A stretch of 36,962 bases of DNA from positions 1-36,962 of the forward strand of contig NZ_JAENYR010000034.1 of NCBI RefSeq assembly GCF_016841685.1. The letters run 5' to 3'. The DNA comes from Thiohalomonas denitrificans (GTDB lineage Bacteria > Pseudomonadota > Gammaproteobacteria > Thiohalomonadales > Thiohalomonadaceae). Below, one piece after another: positions 17,290 through 26,251 of the stretch (the stretch's first letter is position 1; the number at the start of each line of letters is the position of its first letter). Both the position numbers and the translations under genes were made by a program. The notes beneath the pieces were generated by a model, which saw nothing but the letters and a program-made list of their open reading frames with translations, was not told the DNA's origin and ran no database searches.

Positions 17290-18735
17290 ATGTCTGCCAA
17301 AGCGATCGTCAGAAGTCTGCTCCCGAAAAACCGCTTTGCCCGCAGCGTTTCCATTCTTGCGGGAGGAACGGCAGTAGGCCAGGGGATTGTGATCCTCGCC
17401 TCTCCTCTGTTAACCCGTCTTTATGGTCCCGAAGACTTTGGACTTCTCGCGGTCTACACCGCGCTGCTGGGAATCACGACGGTAGTCTCAAGCTTACGGT
17501 ATCAACTCGCCATCCCCCTCCCCGAAAGTGATGAAGAGGCTGCTCACGTCGTCGCTCTCAGTCTGTTGGTCGTATTAGGTATGGCGCTGCTTACTGCACT
17601 GGCCACTTTTCTTTTTCGCCACACCATCGCCGAGGCGCTGAATGCACCTGCACTGGCGGATTTTCTGTGGCTGCTGCCTGTCGGTGTATTGCTGACAGGT
17701 ATCTACCAGGTCTTCAATTACTGGGCCATAAGAACCGGGGCCTTCTCGGCAGTGGCACGTACCAAATTGATGCAAGGGTTCAGTATGGTGGGTGTGCAAC
17801 TGGCCGGGTTTACGCTTGGTCCGTTGGCACTGTTGCTGGGACAGGTGACTGGACATGCTGCAGGTGTCACGGGTCTCGGTACGTTGGCGGTTCGTCAGCG
17901 CTGGAATGTTTTCAAAAGAGTACGCCTGCCAGGCATCGGTCAAGCCGCGCGGCGTTACAAGCATTTTCCTCTATTTTCCACCTGGGGCAGTGTGTTCAAC
18001 GCGGTCGGTCAGCAGCTCCCCTTTCTGCTCCTCGCGGCGCTCTTCAGTAGCGGAGCGGCAGGAGTTTACCTGCTGGCACAGCGTGTCCTTACAGCCCCTA
18101 TGGGATTGATCGGCAAAGGTATTGCCGACGTTTTTTTTTCGAGCGCTGCAGAAGCGCGAAGAAATGGCGTGTTGGGTGATCTGGTGGCGGACATACACGA
18201 GAAACTCGCGCACATCGCGATGCCTCCCACCTTGATCCTGGCACTCGCCGGCCCCGAGATTTTCGCCATAGCGTTTGGACAGGAGTGGCGGCAGGCAGGT
18301 CTGTTTGCACAGTGGATGGCGCCCTGGGGATACCTGGTCCTTGTTACCTCTCCGCTCAGCACCCTGTTTTCCGTGCTGGAAAAACAGTTTCACGAAATGC
18401 TGTTCCAGGGACTCTTGCTCGGCACGAGGCTGGTTGCACTGCTGTTCGGTGCATACCTGGGTGATGTATTGATTGCGGTTGCCCTGTTCTCTTTGAGCAG
18501 CGCGGCCTGCTATCTCGTTTTTCTCATCTGGTTAATGCGTGCATCCGGAAATGACTGGACAGCCAGTTGGGCGGGGACCGCCCGTGCCCTGGTTTGGTCA
18601 GCGTTCTCCGTTTCGCCCCTGTTGGTACTTTACACTTCGACCGACGATAGTTTCCTGTGGTCTGCTGCTTTTGGGCTCACGGGTTTGATGGTGGCGAGTA
18701 GATATCTCTTTTTGATGAAAAGGGCTTGGCAATAG
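17290..18735 (+). CDS. wzx: Wzx-type oligosaccharide flippase
   Basis: A 481-residue polytopic protein with about 12 hydrophobic helices, of the MOP superfamily (polysaccharide transporter branch). The N-terminus SILAGGTAVGQGIVILASPLLTRLYGPEDFGLLAVYTALLG is typical of O-antigen/capsule flippases, in which the LTRxYxPxxFG pattern ends helix 1. It would move the undecaprenyl-linked repeat unit across the inner membrane. The start at 17290 is 13 bases after the wbpE stop and gives the usual short cytoplasmic N-terminus; an ATG at 17218 inside wbpE would add 24 residues. It is probably in the wbpB-D-(glpD-like)-E transcription unit. Confidence 0.9.
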   Translation: MSAKAIVRSLLPKNRFARSVSILAGGTAVGQGIVILASPLLTRLYGPEDFGLLAVYTALLGITTVVSSLRYQLAIPLPESDEEAAHVVALSLLVVLGMALLTALATFLFRHTIAEALNAPALADFLWLLPVGVLLTGIYQVFNYWAIRTGAFSAVARTKLMQGFSMVGVQLAGFTLGPLALLLGQVTGHAAGVTGLGTLAVRQRWNVFKRVRLPGIGQAARRYKHFPLFSTWGSVFNAVGQQLPFLLLAALFSSGAAGVYLLAQRVLTAPMGLIGKGIADVFFSSAAEARRNGVLGDLVADIHEKLAHIAMPPTLILALAGPEIFAIAFGQEWRQAGLFAQWMAPWGYLVLVTSPLSTLFSVLEKQFHEMLFQGLLLGTRLVALLFGAYLGDVLIAVALFSLSSAACYLVFLIWLMRASGNDWTASWAGTARALVWSAFSVSPLLVLYTSTDDSFLWSAAFGLTGLMVASRYLFLMKRAWQ

Positions 18736-19060
18736 ATGGTCGTTATCAGGAGCCCGGATCCGGCTGTGACGATTCTTGAACGACTATACTTTTTTGGCAG
18801 TGCCGGGACAGCCAAGGGCCGCATTTGTCCGGGGCGGGTCAGGATCATCAATCCTTACGGCGCGGGTAGCTCAGATGCTTTTTCCTGCCGCCGCTTTTTT
18901 TTTGGGTGTTCCTCGGACGCTCGTGAACAACGGAATAGCTTGCTTATGGATGAGTATACAAGCGCGTTCGTTCTGAAATTCGCCGCGAGGGTGTTGGTAC
19001 TACCTACAAGAGTGCTGCAGGCCATAGGACCTGAGGTGTCAGAGGTAACAAGGCTAGCCG
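18736..19060 (+). other. gap between wzx and wzy with one unrecognised open frame
   Basis: A frame of 116 codons opens with an ATG directly after the wzx stop (18736) and runs to 19086, overlapping the wzy start by 26 bases. Its product (including IINPYGAGSSDAF) matches no family I know. Its composition is rich in R, C and S, and it contains a run of T that reads as FFF. I regard it as more likely non-coding or decayed than as a gene. No repeat or strong hairpin is seen here. Confidence 0.4.
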
Positions 19061-20380
19061 ATGTCATCGCCAGTAACGAATGTTGATGGCCGTTATGGCG
19101 ATGAGGGTGCTCTCTGGCCTTCCATGAGTCATATGCGGAAACGAATCCTCGATCCTTGGCATATGGCCGAGCTCGTATCGGTGGGCGGGTTGATTGTTCT
19201 CTTTCCCGGTTTTCTGTTTGTTCACTTTTCTGTGGCGGCGTTTGACGTCACTCTGCCCTCCATTCTGGACGGTTTGTTCGGATTCTCATCTGCATTGTTG
19301 ATGGTGACCTTTGCTGCCCTGTTTCCCCTGATTCTGCGGGGATATGCCAACGTCGTCAGCACCTATGTGCTGGCCGTTTTCGGGTTTATCGTCTTTACCC
19401 TCATCTGGGCTTTTACACATACCACTGTTTTGGACGGTGCTTATGTAAAAGTGGCATTCATTCAGTCGGTTGAGACTGCAGTTCTGTGGTTGGCGCTGTT
19501 TTTTGTCGGGATGTTTTTGCCCGGACATTCGTCAACGCTATACCGTACCCTCGCGGGTTCATTTCTACTCATCTTCGGTTTCCTGCTGCTCCATGTCTTC
19601 CAGATGGGTGAACTGACGTTCAATGTCAGTCGCATGTATGACGCAGATAATGTGGCGAGCTATCAGGGGTTTGCGCGAAGCGCACTTGTGATTCTGATTA
19701 TTCTCCTGTCGGTCGCCAGCACAATCAAACAGCGTATTGTAATACTGATGGGGGGGCTTTTTATCCTGTTCCTCCTCGGCGCTCGCTCGGAGTTTTATGC
19801 ATTTGTGGCTACCACCTTGCTGATGGTCTCCATACTGACGCTAAAAGATAGCCGTTATGCGGTGGTCATGATTGCGACGATTATTGGCACTTCGGTTGTG
19901 GTTGCTGTCGGGTACGAATCCTTGGTCCAGAGCCGGCAGTTGGAAATTCTGAATTTGCCTTCCTCCAGCTCGTGGCAAAGTAGGCAGTGGCTAAACGAGA
20001 TCGCAATCCGACAGCTGTTGGACACACCGGTGTTCGGCTATTTTGGAGGACATGTGGCTGAGGGTGGTGGAACTGGTAACTATGCCCACAATATGCTTTC
20101 GGGCTGGGTCAATTACGGCATGCTTGGGTTCTTCTGGTACTTGTTGCTATCCCTGTCACCTTTGCTGATTTCTATCAAGCGCCTGCTCGCTATGAAAACG
20201 CAAGACCCTGCGTGGATGTTGGCATTCACAATAAATTTCTCCTCACTGTTACTCGTAAGTGCCGCCAAACCCATATTTTGGCCGATCGCGGCACTCGGGT
20301 GGGGTTTCTTCGCGAGAGCAATCCTGCTCTCGTCGGGGAGAGTCCACGCCAAGGGTGTGTGGTTGACCAGTTCGCGATAA
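19061..20380 (+). CDS. wzy: probable Wzy-type O-antigen/polysaccharide polymerase
   Basis: A membrane protein of up to 439 residues with about 11 hydrophobic helices and no soluble domain. A periplasmic-type loop with LGARSEFYAF (about 240) and a second loop ending GNYAHNMLSGWVNYGMLGF (about 330-350) are the arginine- and histidine-bearing loops typical of the Wzy/WaaL O-antigen polymerase-ligase fold. Sequence is poorly conserved in this family, so the call rests on topology, the HN loop and its place after wzx. It would join lipid-linked repeat units in the periplasm. The start is uncertain: ATG at 19061 has no good ribosome site, and an in-frame ATG at 19124 would trim 21 residues. Confidence 0.75.
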   Translation: MSSPVTNVDGRYGDEGALWPSMSHMRKRILDPWHMAELVSVGGLIVLFPGFLFVHFSVAAFDVTLPSILDGLFGFSSALLMVTFAALFPLILRGYANVVSTYVLAVFGFIVFTLIWAFTHTTVLDGAYVKVAFIQSVETAVLWLALFFVGMFLPGHSSTLYRTLAGSFLLIFGFLLLHVFQMGELTFNVSRMYDADNVASYQGFARSALVILIILLSVASTIKQRIVILMGGLFILFLLGARSEFYAFVATTLLMVSILTLKDSRYAVVMIATIIGTSVVVAVGYESLVQSRQLEILNLPSSSSWQSRQWLNEIAIRQLLDTPVFGYFGGHVAEGGGTGNYAHNMLSGWVNYGMLGFFWYLLLSLSPLLISIKRLLAMKTQDPAWMLAFTINFSSLLLVSAAKPIFWPIAALGWGFFARAILLSSGRVHAKGVWLTSSR

Positions 20381-20443
20381 ATCTTGCTTTTCTTGCACCG
20401 GTCCGCTTCTCAGAGGCGGCGCTAAACGACGTGAGACGCACAT

Positions 20444-21571
20444 ATGCAACTTCAATTCAAGGTTTGTCACCTTACATCGGTCCACGCCCGTAATGACACA
20501 CGCATATTCATAAAGGAAGCGCAGTCCCTTGCCAAAGCGGGCTATTGTGTGGAACTGGTGGTGGCCGATGGAAAGGGGGATGCAAAAAAAAACGGAGTTT
20601 CTATCTACGACGTTGGGTTGCCGAAGGGGCGCAAAGACCGGTTTACCCGCACGACGCAAAAAGTTCTGGAAAAAGCTAAGCGACTAAACGGTGATGTCTA
20701 TCACCTGCATGATCCTGAGTTGCTCCCGGCCGGACTAAAGTTAAAGCGAATGGGAAAAAAGGTGATTTTTGATTCACATGAAGATGTGCCCTTGCAAATC
20801 CGGGGGAAGTCTTATCTGAGCAAGCCCTCCAGATGGCTTTGTTCGAACGCGTTCAGGAGGTACGAAGCCTGGGTTTGCCGGCAATTAGATGCCGTCGTTG
20901 CGGCGACGCCATTTATTCGGGAAAAGTTTCTTGCGATAAATTCAAACTCGGTAGATGTTAACAACTTTCCGATACTCGGAGAGCTGGCTGAAGAAGATGT
21001 GGATTGGTCACTGAAGCAACATCAGATATGTTATGTCGGCGATATCACGGCTAGTCGTGGCATAAAGGAAATGGTGCGTGCGGTCGGGCATGTGAAAAGT
21101 GGAGCTCGTTTGCAGTTGGGTGGGCGGTTTTCCGATACGAAAACCGAACGTGAAGTGAAATCTTACGCAGGTTGGGAAGGTGTCGACCAATTAGGGTGGC
21201 TAAGCCGGGAACAAGTTCGTCAGGTTCTGGCACGTTCCATGGCGGGCGTGGTGACACTCCATCCGACGATCAACTATATGGATGCGCTACCGGTAAAGAT
21301 GTTCGAATATATGAGTGCGGGTCTACCGGTAATCGCGTCTAGATTTCCCTTGTGGAGGGAAATAATCGAGCAAGGTCAGTGTGGCGTCTGTGTTGATCCT
21401 TTGTATCCGGAGGACATTGCTGCTGCTGTAGATCGCTTTATAACGAATCCTAAGCAGGCTAGACAAATGGGTGAGAATGGAAAACGCGCTGTGCGGGAAC
21501 GCTTTAACTGGCAAAACGAAGCAAAAAAACTATTGGACCTCTATGGAAATCTATTTCGCACTGAATGCTAG
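20444..21571 (+). CDS. GT4-family glycosyltransferase
   Basis: A 375-residue GT-B fold enzyme. The N-terminal acceptor domain begins KVCHLTSVHARNDTRIFIKEAQSLAKAGY, and VYHLHDPELLPAGL (about 84-97) with VIFDSHEDVP is typical of a group of GT4 enzymes in capsule and O-antigen clusters. The C-terminal donor domain has ICYVGDITASRGI, and VKMFEYMSAGLPVIASRFPLW (about 285-305) is the EX7E region that binds the nucleotide sugar. It should add one sugar to the lipid-linked unit on the cytoplasmic face; donor and linkage cannot be read from the sequence. A 63-base gap separates it from wzy. Confidence 0.9.
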   Translation: MQLQFKVCHLTSVHARNDTRIFIKEAQSLAKAGYCVELVVADGKGDAKKNGVSIYDVGLPKGRKDRFTRTTQKVLEKAKRLNGDVYHLHDPELLPAGLKLKRMGKKVIFDSHEDVPLQIRGKSYLSKPSRWLCSNAFRRYEAWVCRQLDAVVAATPFIREKFLAINSNSVDVNNFPILGELAEEDVDWSLKQHQICYVGDITASRGIKEMVRAVGHVKSGARLQLGGRFSDTKTEREVKSYAGWEGVDQLGWLSREQVRQVLARSMAGVVTLHPTINYMDALPVKMFEYMSAGLPVIASRFPLWREIIEQGQCGVCVDPLYPEDIAAAVDRFITNPKQARQMGENGKRAVRERFNWQNEAKKLLDLYGNLFRTEC

Positions 21572-21996
21572 ATAATGAGCGGAGTCGGATTCAGTTTGAA
21601 TCGAACCAATTGACCAGCAGTGTAGGCCTGCCTCGCAGGCCCGACCGTAAAGTGGGGACAGCGGAATTATCGATCTCGATGATTATATCAACGCTGCTGA
21701 AAGGCAGGTAATACAGCGCCAGGCCGGCGAAAAAGCTTTCGCTCCAGCGCCTCGGGCGAAAAATACTGGAGTTCCACCGTAATGGCGGTAGAGGGAGGTA
21801 TCAAGCGGCAGCGGCGAAGCGACGAGCGGACAGATATGAAAGCCGCCCACACACAATCGATATGTTGCTCACAAGCCGACGAATCGAACATCGTTAGGCA
21901 GCGGGAATTTCAATGCACGGGAAAAACGGGTATAGCAGATAAGAATCCTGCATGTCGAAGTGCTTGTGGCATGTTATTCGTTGGAGCAAGCATCTG
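21572..21996. other. gene-free stretch between two glycosyltransferases
   Basis: About 425 bases. A small palindrome GGCCTGCCTCGCAGGCC lies at about 21626-21642. Short open frames on both strands (for example 21688-21891 minus) match nothing I recognise. Composition changes here: the DNA before is GC-rich, whereas the next gene and the beta-helix gene are noticeably richer in A+T. The stretch may therefore mark an old junction. Confidence 0.45.
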
Positions 21997-23208
21997 ATGC
22001 GTATCATATATCTTCATCAGTATTTTAATACACCAGAAATGGTTGGCGGCACAAGATCTTACGAGATTGGGAGGCGCCTTGTAGCTGCGGGGCATGATGT
22101 ACATATGGTGACTTCATGGCGCACACCTGATAAGCGGTCGGGTTGGTTTGAAAGCATCGAAGGCGGGATGCGTGTGCATTGGCTTCCGGTAGAATATTCA
22201 AATCTCATGGATTTTAAAGCCCGAATTAAAGCTTTTATCCGATTTGCGACCTACTCGGCAGGTCGAGCTGCCGCTCTCAAGGGTGATGTTGTATATGCCA
22301 CAAGTACACCGCTAACGATTGCTATCCCGGGTGCGTATGCTTCTTGGCGTACCAATACCCCAATGATTTTTGAGCTTCGCGATCTCTGGCCGGATGTGCC
22401 TATCGCAATGGGTGTGTTAAAAAATACCGGAGTTCGTTGGGCGAGTCGGCGATTGGAGGGCTTCGCCTATTCTCGCGCAAAACATATAATTGCTTTAACT
22501 CCAACGATGAGGGATTTCGTTTCTGGAAAAGGAGTTCCGTTGGAAAAAATATCGGTAATTTCAAATGCGGCGGATTTGGAGCGCTTTGCTTCGGTTCGTG
22601 CTGTTACCTGTACAGATGAAAGTAAACCGGAAAGGTTCAACCGAGACAGGGTGCTTGTTTACTGTGGAGGGCTTGGGCCGGCACATGGGCCAACATTTCT
22701 TGTTCATTTGGCAGTAGAATTTTTGAGAATTGGAGCGCCCATTGTGTTGCTTGTGGCCGGCGATGGTTCACTTCGCCTGGAGCTCGAGAGATTTGCAGAA
22801 AAAACCGGGTGCTTGAATAAAACCATTCGGTTCTTAGGTTCTATCCCGCAGCAAGAAGTTCCGCGACTGTACGCGGATGCAGATGCATCGATAATGACTA
22901 TGCAGGACTGTGAGCTTCTTTATCGACATTCGGTACAAAACAAATTTTTTGACTCACTGGCAGCAGGTAAACCAGTATTTGCGAACTATGTAGGTTGGGC
23001 ATCTCAGCTTGCCGAACAGCATGAAGCAGGAGTTATCTTGCGAAACGACGACACGCGTTCCGCAGCGCAGCTGATTGTGGAAAAAGTAAAAGATGACGCC
23101 TGGCTGGAGCGAGCGGGAGGGCACGCGCGCGCATTGGCAGAGAGTCAATTTTCCTGGGACGATTTGGCGGCGAGAGTGGAACGAGTTTTACTCGGCGCGA
23201 CTGATTGA
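21997..23208 (+). CDS. WbuB-like GT4 glycosyltransferase
   Basis: A 403-residue GT-B glycosyltransferase. The opening MRIIYLHQYFNTPEMVGGTRSYEIGRRL, then VVYATSTPLTIAIPGAYASW and FELRDLWPDVPIAMG, are the standard text of the WbuB-like GT4 group, whose members add N-acetylated amino-6-deoxy sugars such as FucNAc. The C-terminal donor domain has LVYCGGLGPAHG and NKFFDSLAAGKPVFANYVGW. The start at 21997 gives the family N-terminus directly, with GGAG ten bases upstream; an ATG at 21952 adds 15 residues. The gene is distinctly A+T-richer than the backbone, which suggests separate acquisition. It is convergent with the beta-helix gene. Confidence 0.9.
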   Translation: MRIIYLHQYFNTPEMVGGTRSYEIGRRLVAAGHDVHMVTSWRTPDKRSGWFESIEGGMRVHWLPVEYSNLMDFKARIKAFIRFATYSAGRAAALKGDVVYATSTPLTIAIPGAYASWRTNTPMIFELRDLWPDVPIAMGVLKNTGVRWASRRLEGFAYSRAKHIIALTPTMRDFVSGKGVPLEKISVISNAADLERFASVRAVTCTDESKPERFNRDRVLVYCGGLGPAHGPTFLVHLAVEFLRIGAPIVLLVAGDGSLRLELERFAEKTGCLNKTIRFLGSIPQQEVPRLYADADASIMTMQDCELLYRHSVQNKFFDSLAAGKPVFANYVGWASQLAEQHEAGVILRNDDTRSAAQLIVEKVKDDAWLERAGGHARALAESQFSWDDLAARVERVLLGATD

Positions 23209-23442
23209 TTGAAGATACGCGACCAGTCTATTAGCCAATCATCGTGCCGAACGCATTGCACCGACAATTTCTGTCGCCGGCTGACCTTGGCTGCGATGTT
23301 TTATTTGCTGAATGTTACGGGATAGTGTCCATTGTTATACTGTGACATGAACTCGTACACTCATGTTCGTGCCATTTTCTGGTAAGTTGTGTTTGTGGGC
23401 CGGGTTTTTTAACAGCCTGCTAGTATCCACCGCCTAAGAATG

Positions 23443-23475
23443 GCAGCATCCGGGTGCCAGCCGACCGGATGCTGC
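23443..23475 (-). terminator. stem-loop downstream of the beta-helix gene
   Basis: GCAGCATCCGG (23443-23453) pairs perfectly with CCGGATGCTGC (23465-23475) around an 11-base loop, 18 bases beyond the stop of the minus-strand beta-helix gene. No T tract follows at once on either strand, so it could also be a repeat end rather than an intrinsic terminator. Confidence 0.45.
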
Positions 23476-23493
23476 TAGATACACCTCAGAGCT

Positions 23494-24831
23494 TCAGTTG
23501 ACCATCAGTCCTGTTGGGGGATTGGGTGCTGCGGCACAATCATTCCAATCCAGTGGGAGATCGGTTACGGGGATCAGGTTGTCGACTCTTCGGCAATTAA
23601 ACCAAATATTTTCTCCTTGTTCGAGCCAGAGTCGCGTGCTGCTATTAGTAGCTTCATTATTTTGAAAGTGAAAGTGACGGAGCCCGGCGCCGGTGACAGG
23701 TGTGCCATTATGTGTCGGAGGGCCGATGCGCATTAGATAACCGGAAACGTTCCGTAATACGTTATTTCGTATTTCTCCCCATCCATCTCTAAACCCTGCG
23801 AAATACATTACGTCTTCAACCAGATTGTCTACGATTCTTATACGCCCATTTGCGCCTGCGTGTGCATCAAGTTCGACATCAACAGCTGCTTCGTCCGCAT
23901 ACTGAACGTGGTTATTAATGAAATCATAGCCGGTATTTGTGGCAGTATAGCCGTTTCCACCTGAGGCTACGTTATGCCGATTATTGGAAAATTCATTGTT
24001 TCGTGCGATGGCATAGCCGGCATTAGTGACCATTATTCCGTATCCGTAGCCTGGCGTTGGGTTGTTATGAATAAAGTTGTTTTCGTACGTGGTAGAGCCG
24101 CCGCCTGTCACAGTGGAAGCATATTGAAAGCCGTGTATGTCACAATTATCAATAAAAAGGTTTCTGCGCCCGCCGTTGTAGATACCGTAGTTGCTGTCCC
24201 CTGGTCCAGCTATCCCGAGTCCTGTGATTCGCACATTATCGCCGGTTGGCCATAAAAAGTACTGGTTGGTACTGGACGTGTTTTTTAAAACTGACTTGTC
24301 AGGTCCATCCCCTTTAAGTGTTACTCCGTGTGGTATGCGCAACGTCTCGGCGACCGAGTATGTTCCCGCGGGGATGTGCACGATACCGGCACCACCTAAT
24401 GAATCGATGGCAGATTGTATGGCCGCACCAGTACTTCCTGAAACGGTTACATTGGGTAGGACTATGACAGCTATATCGGTCGTTACCGAATCTGTGATTC
24501 CGTGATAATCAGTTACAGTAAGCCTGACGGTGTAGGTGCCAGATTCATTGTAAGTATGTGTTACCGTATTCGAGTACTCTCCACTTATTTTTGGTGTCCC
24601 ATCTCCAAAGGCCCAGGTATAATGTTTTATACCGAATCTGTCACCATCGCTGTCAGGTTCACCCAATGGATTCTTGCCCGTTGAATACGTCCCATCAAGC
24701 GCCAGTTTGAAGCCGACATGTTGCTGCGCCCCCACCTCTATCACTGCTTCTGCTGCGATGGCAGACCCTGCTCCAATCATTGAAAAAATGATTCCAACGA
24801 TTGCAAATATTACCGAATTAGCGACTTTCAC
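23494..24831 (-). CDS. exported PKD-domain / right-handed beta-helix protein
   Basis: A 445-residue secreted protein. A signal peptide with cleavage near AIAA-EA (27) is followed by a PKD domain (about 28-125: YTWAFGDGTPKISGE, then HTYNESGTYTVRLTVTD). A parallel beta-helix (about 130-420) of pectate-lyase/NosD type follows: AAIQSAIDSLGGAGIVHIPAGTYSV, then repeated short turns with Asn ladders such as YENNFIHNN, ARNNEFSNNRHN, IRIVDNLVEDV and IRNNVLRNV. Such folds are found in polysaccharide lyases, C5-epimerases and surface adhesins. No catalytic residues can be assigned by eye. The final residues PNPPTGLMVN look like the first strand of a fibronectin III domain, so the protein may be truncated. 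It is low in GC and opposite in direction to its neighbours. Confidence 0.8.
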   Translation of the reverse strand: MKVANSVIFAIVGIIFSMIGAGSAIAAEAVIEVGAQQHVGFKLALDGTYSTGKNPLGEPDSDGDRFGIKHYTWAFGDGTPKISGEYSNTVTHTYNESGTYTVRLTVTDYHGITDSVTTDIAVIVLPNVTVSGSTGAAIQSAIDSLGGAGIVHIPAGTYSVAETLRIPHGVTLKGDGPDKSVLKNTSSTNQYFLWPTGDNVRITGLGIAGPGDSNYGIYNGGRRNLFIDNCDIHGFQYASTVTGGGSTTYENNFIHNNPTPGYGYGIMVTNAGYAIARNNEFSNNRHNVASGGNGYTATNTGYDFINNHVQYADEAAVDVELDAHAGANGRIRIVDNLVEDVMYFAGFRDGWGEIRNNVLRNVSGYLMRIGPPTHNGTPVTGAGLRHFHFQNNEATNSSTRLWLEQGENIWFNCRRVDNLIPVTDLPLDWNDCAAAPNPPTGLMVN

Positions 24832-25314
24832 TTGGCGCCCCCCGCTAGTTAAGAAAAATCCGAGTTATCTCGACAAAGTAGCTGGGCGACATTTCAAATT
24901 AACGTGGCCTATTGTGCTGTGAGCTAGACTGCAAGTTCACTCGGAGTTTTTCCAAGAATAGCGGACGTTGTGATAGCGTCGACATTCTGCTGAAACCCAG
25001 TTCGAAATGCATTGCCTGAGCAGTTAAACGAGGTATCGTAGATTGGAGGGAAAATGGACCGTCGAAGCACCCCGAGCGATATCCGCACCCGTGGACATAT
25101 TTGGTGGCAGAGCGCATATCCTGATTAACGGGCGGAATCGAGTTTCAAGTCCACCATTTAGCGCTTCGGCGAAAGCTTCGCAGGGTGACTGATAGTCGAG
25201 GCACTATGCCGACGCGCAATGAAACTTAGCGATTCTTACAGCTGCGCCTTTTAAATACCACAATTTCGCCTACCTTATTATTAGACACAGGTAACTTGAT
25301 GGTGGGCAGAGCGT
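24832..25314. other. intergenic stretch with a possible IS remnant
   Basis: About 480 bases between the beta-helix gene and the methyltransferase. On the minus strand near 25130-25225 the frame reads CLDYQSPCEAFAEALNGGLE. This resembles the last residues of IS30-type (or IS3-type) transposases, where CL(D/G)(Y/F).(S/T)P.E.F is common. A stop codon (TAG) precedes it directly, and no upstream transposase sequence is left. No terminal repeats are seen. The rest holds the promoter region of the beta-helix gene and nothing else I recognise. Confidence 0.35.
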
Positions 25315-26178
25315 GTGAAGCGTGCGAACATTCCGAGAATAGGGAGGATCGCGAGGAAACCCTGGTATAGCTTCTGGAGGTGGGTTGAGTCCCGCCTCTA
25401 CACCGGCAAAGAGTACACGCTGCAAGTGCCTTTTGGACGTCGGGTGTTTACACCCTGGTTCAACGACCAGGGCGACGATGAATTTGCGACACTCTTGAAG
25501 TCGACGCGCCAGAGTGGTGCGCTGATGGCATCCCCTGATCGCACGTACGTGTTGCATCAGTTGATACGCCGCGCATCTCGCCTAGTCGGGGATGTGGCCG
25601 AATGCGGGGTCTATCAGGGCGGCTCTGCGCATGTGATCGCGTCGACATTGGCAAGAAACGCCTCGCCGGCGCGCCTCGATCTCTTCGATACATTCGAGGG
25701 GGTCCCCTCCATCGCGGTTGCCGCGCGCGATTATCATGCGCCTGGCAGTTTCTCGAATACCTCCCTGGAGAGGGTCAAGGAGCGGTTGAGTGAACATCTG
25801 CCGCGATGCCGGTTTTACGCCGGGCTGATTCCGAATACCTTTGCCCAGGTTCGGGAAGATGCGCAGTATTCACTGGCGAACATCGATGTGGACCTCTATC
25901 CCACGAATCGGGCTTGCTGCGAGTGGTTCTGGCCGCGAATGGTTCCGGGCGGAGTCATGCTGTTCAATGATTACGGATTCTATCCCTATCGTCATTCGAC
26001 TCGCCGTGCAGTGGATGAATTTTTTGCCGAAATCGATGAACAGCCGCTGGTGCTGCCGACCGGGCAAGCACTGGTCATAAAGACCACTGCCGCTAACGTG
26101 GCTATTCCTCCTCTTGCCGCGCAGGGTGATTCCATTATCGCGGCCGATTCCCTGTTTGAGTCGGCCGATAGCTTGTGA
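25315..26178 (+). CDS. TylF/MycF-type SAM-dependent methyltransferase
   Basis: A 287-residue protein. The central part has the class I methyltransferase fold in its TylF/MycF (macrocin O-methyltransferase) form: GDVAECGVYQGGSAHVIAS (about 93-111, SAM binding), LDLFDTFEGVP (acidic end of strand 2), and LANIDVDLYPTNRACCEWFWPRMVPGGVMLFNDYG (about 187-221), whose aspartates bind the metal in that family. TylF relatives methylate sugar hydroxyls, and in bacterial glycan clusters they are taken as O-methyltransferases. Sugar methylation can also cap or decorate polymers. The start is a GTG at 25315 with GGTGGGCAGA upstream. The first 90 residues are basic and less conserved. It converges on pglD. 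Confidence 0.8.
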   Translation: MKRANIPRIGRIARKPWYSFWRWVESRLYTGKEYTLQVPFGRRVFTPWFNDQGDDEFATLLKSTRQSGALMASPDRTYVLHQLIRRASRLVGDVAECGVYQGGSAHVIASTLARNASPARLDLFDTFEGVPSIAVAARDYHAPGSFSNTSLERVKERLSEHLPRCRFYAGLIPNTFAQVREDAQYSLANIDVDLYPTNRACCEWFWPRMVPGGVMLFNDYGFYPYRHSTRRAVDEFFAEIDEQPLVLPTGQALVIKTTAANVAIPPLAAQGDSIIAADSLFESADSL

Positions 26179-26251
26179 ACTGCCTCTTACGATGGCTGCT
26201 AATCCAGACGTATCGATTTACTTGTGAAGAACTGACAAAAAAGGCTGCCGG

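Noticed and set aside
21572-21996. Transposase remnant between the two glycosyltransferases
   Set aside because: Short frames on both strands show no transposase motif, and no terminal repeats could be found.
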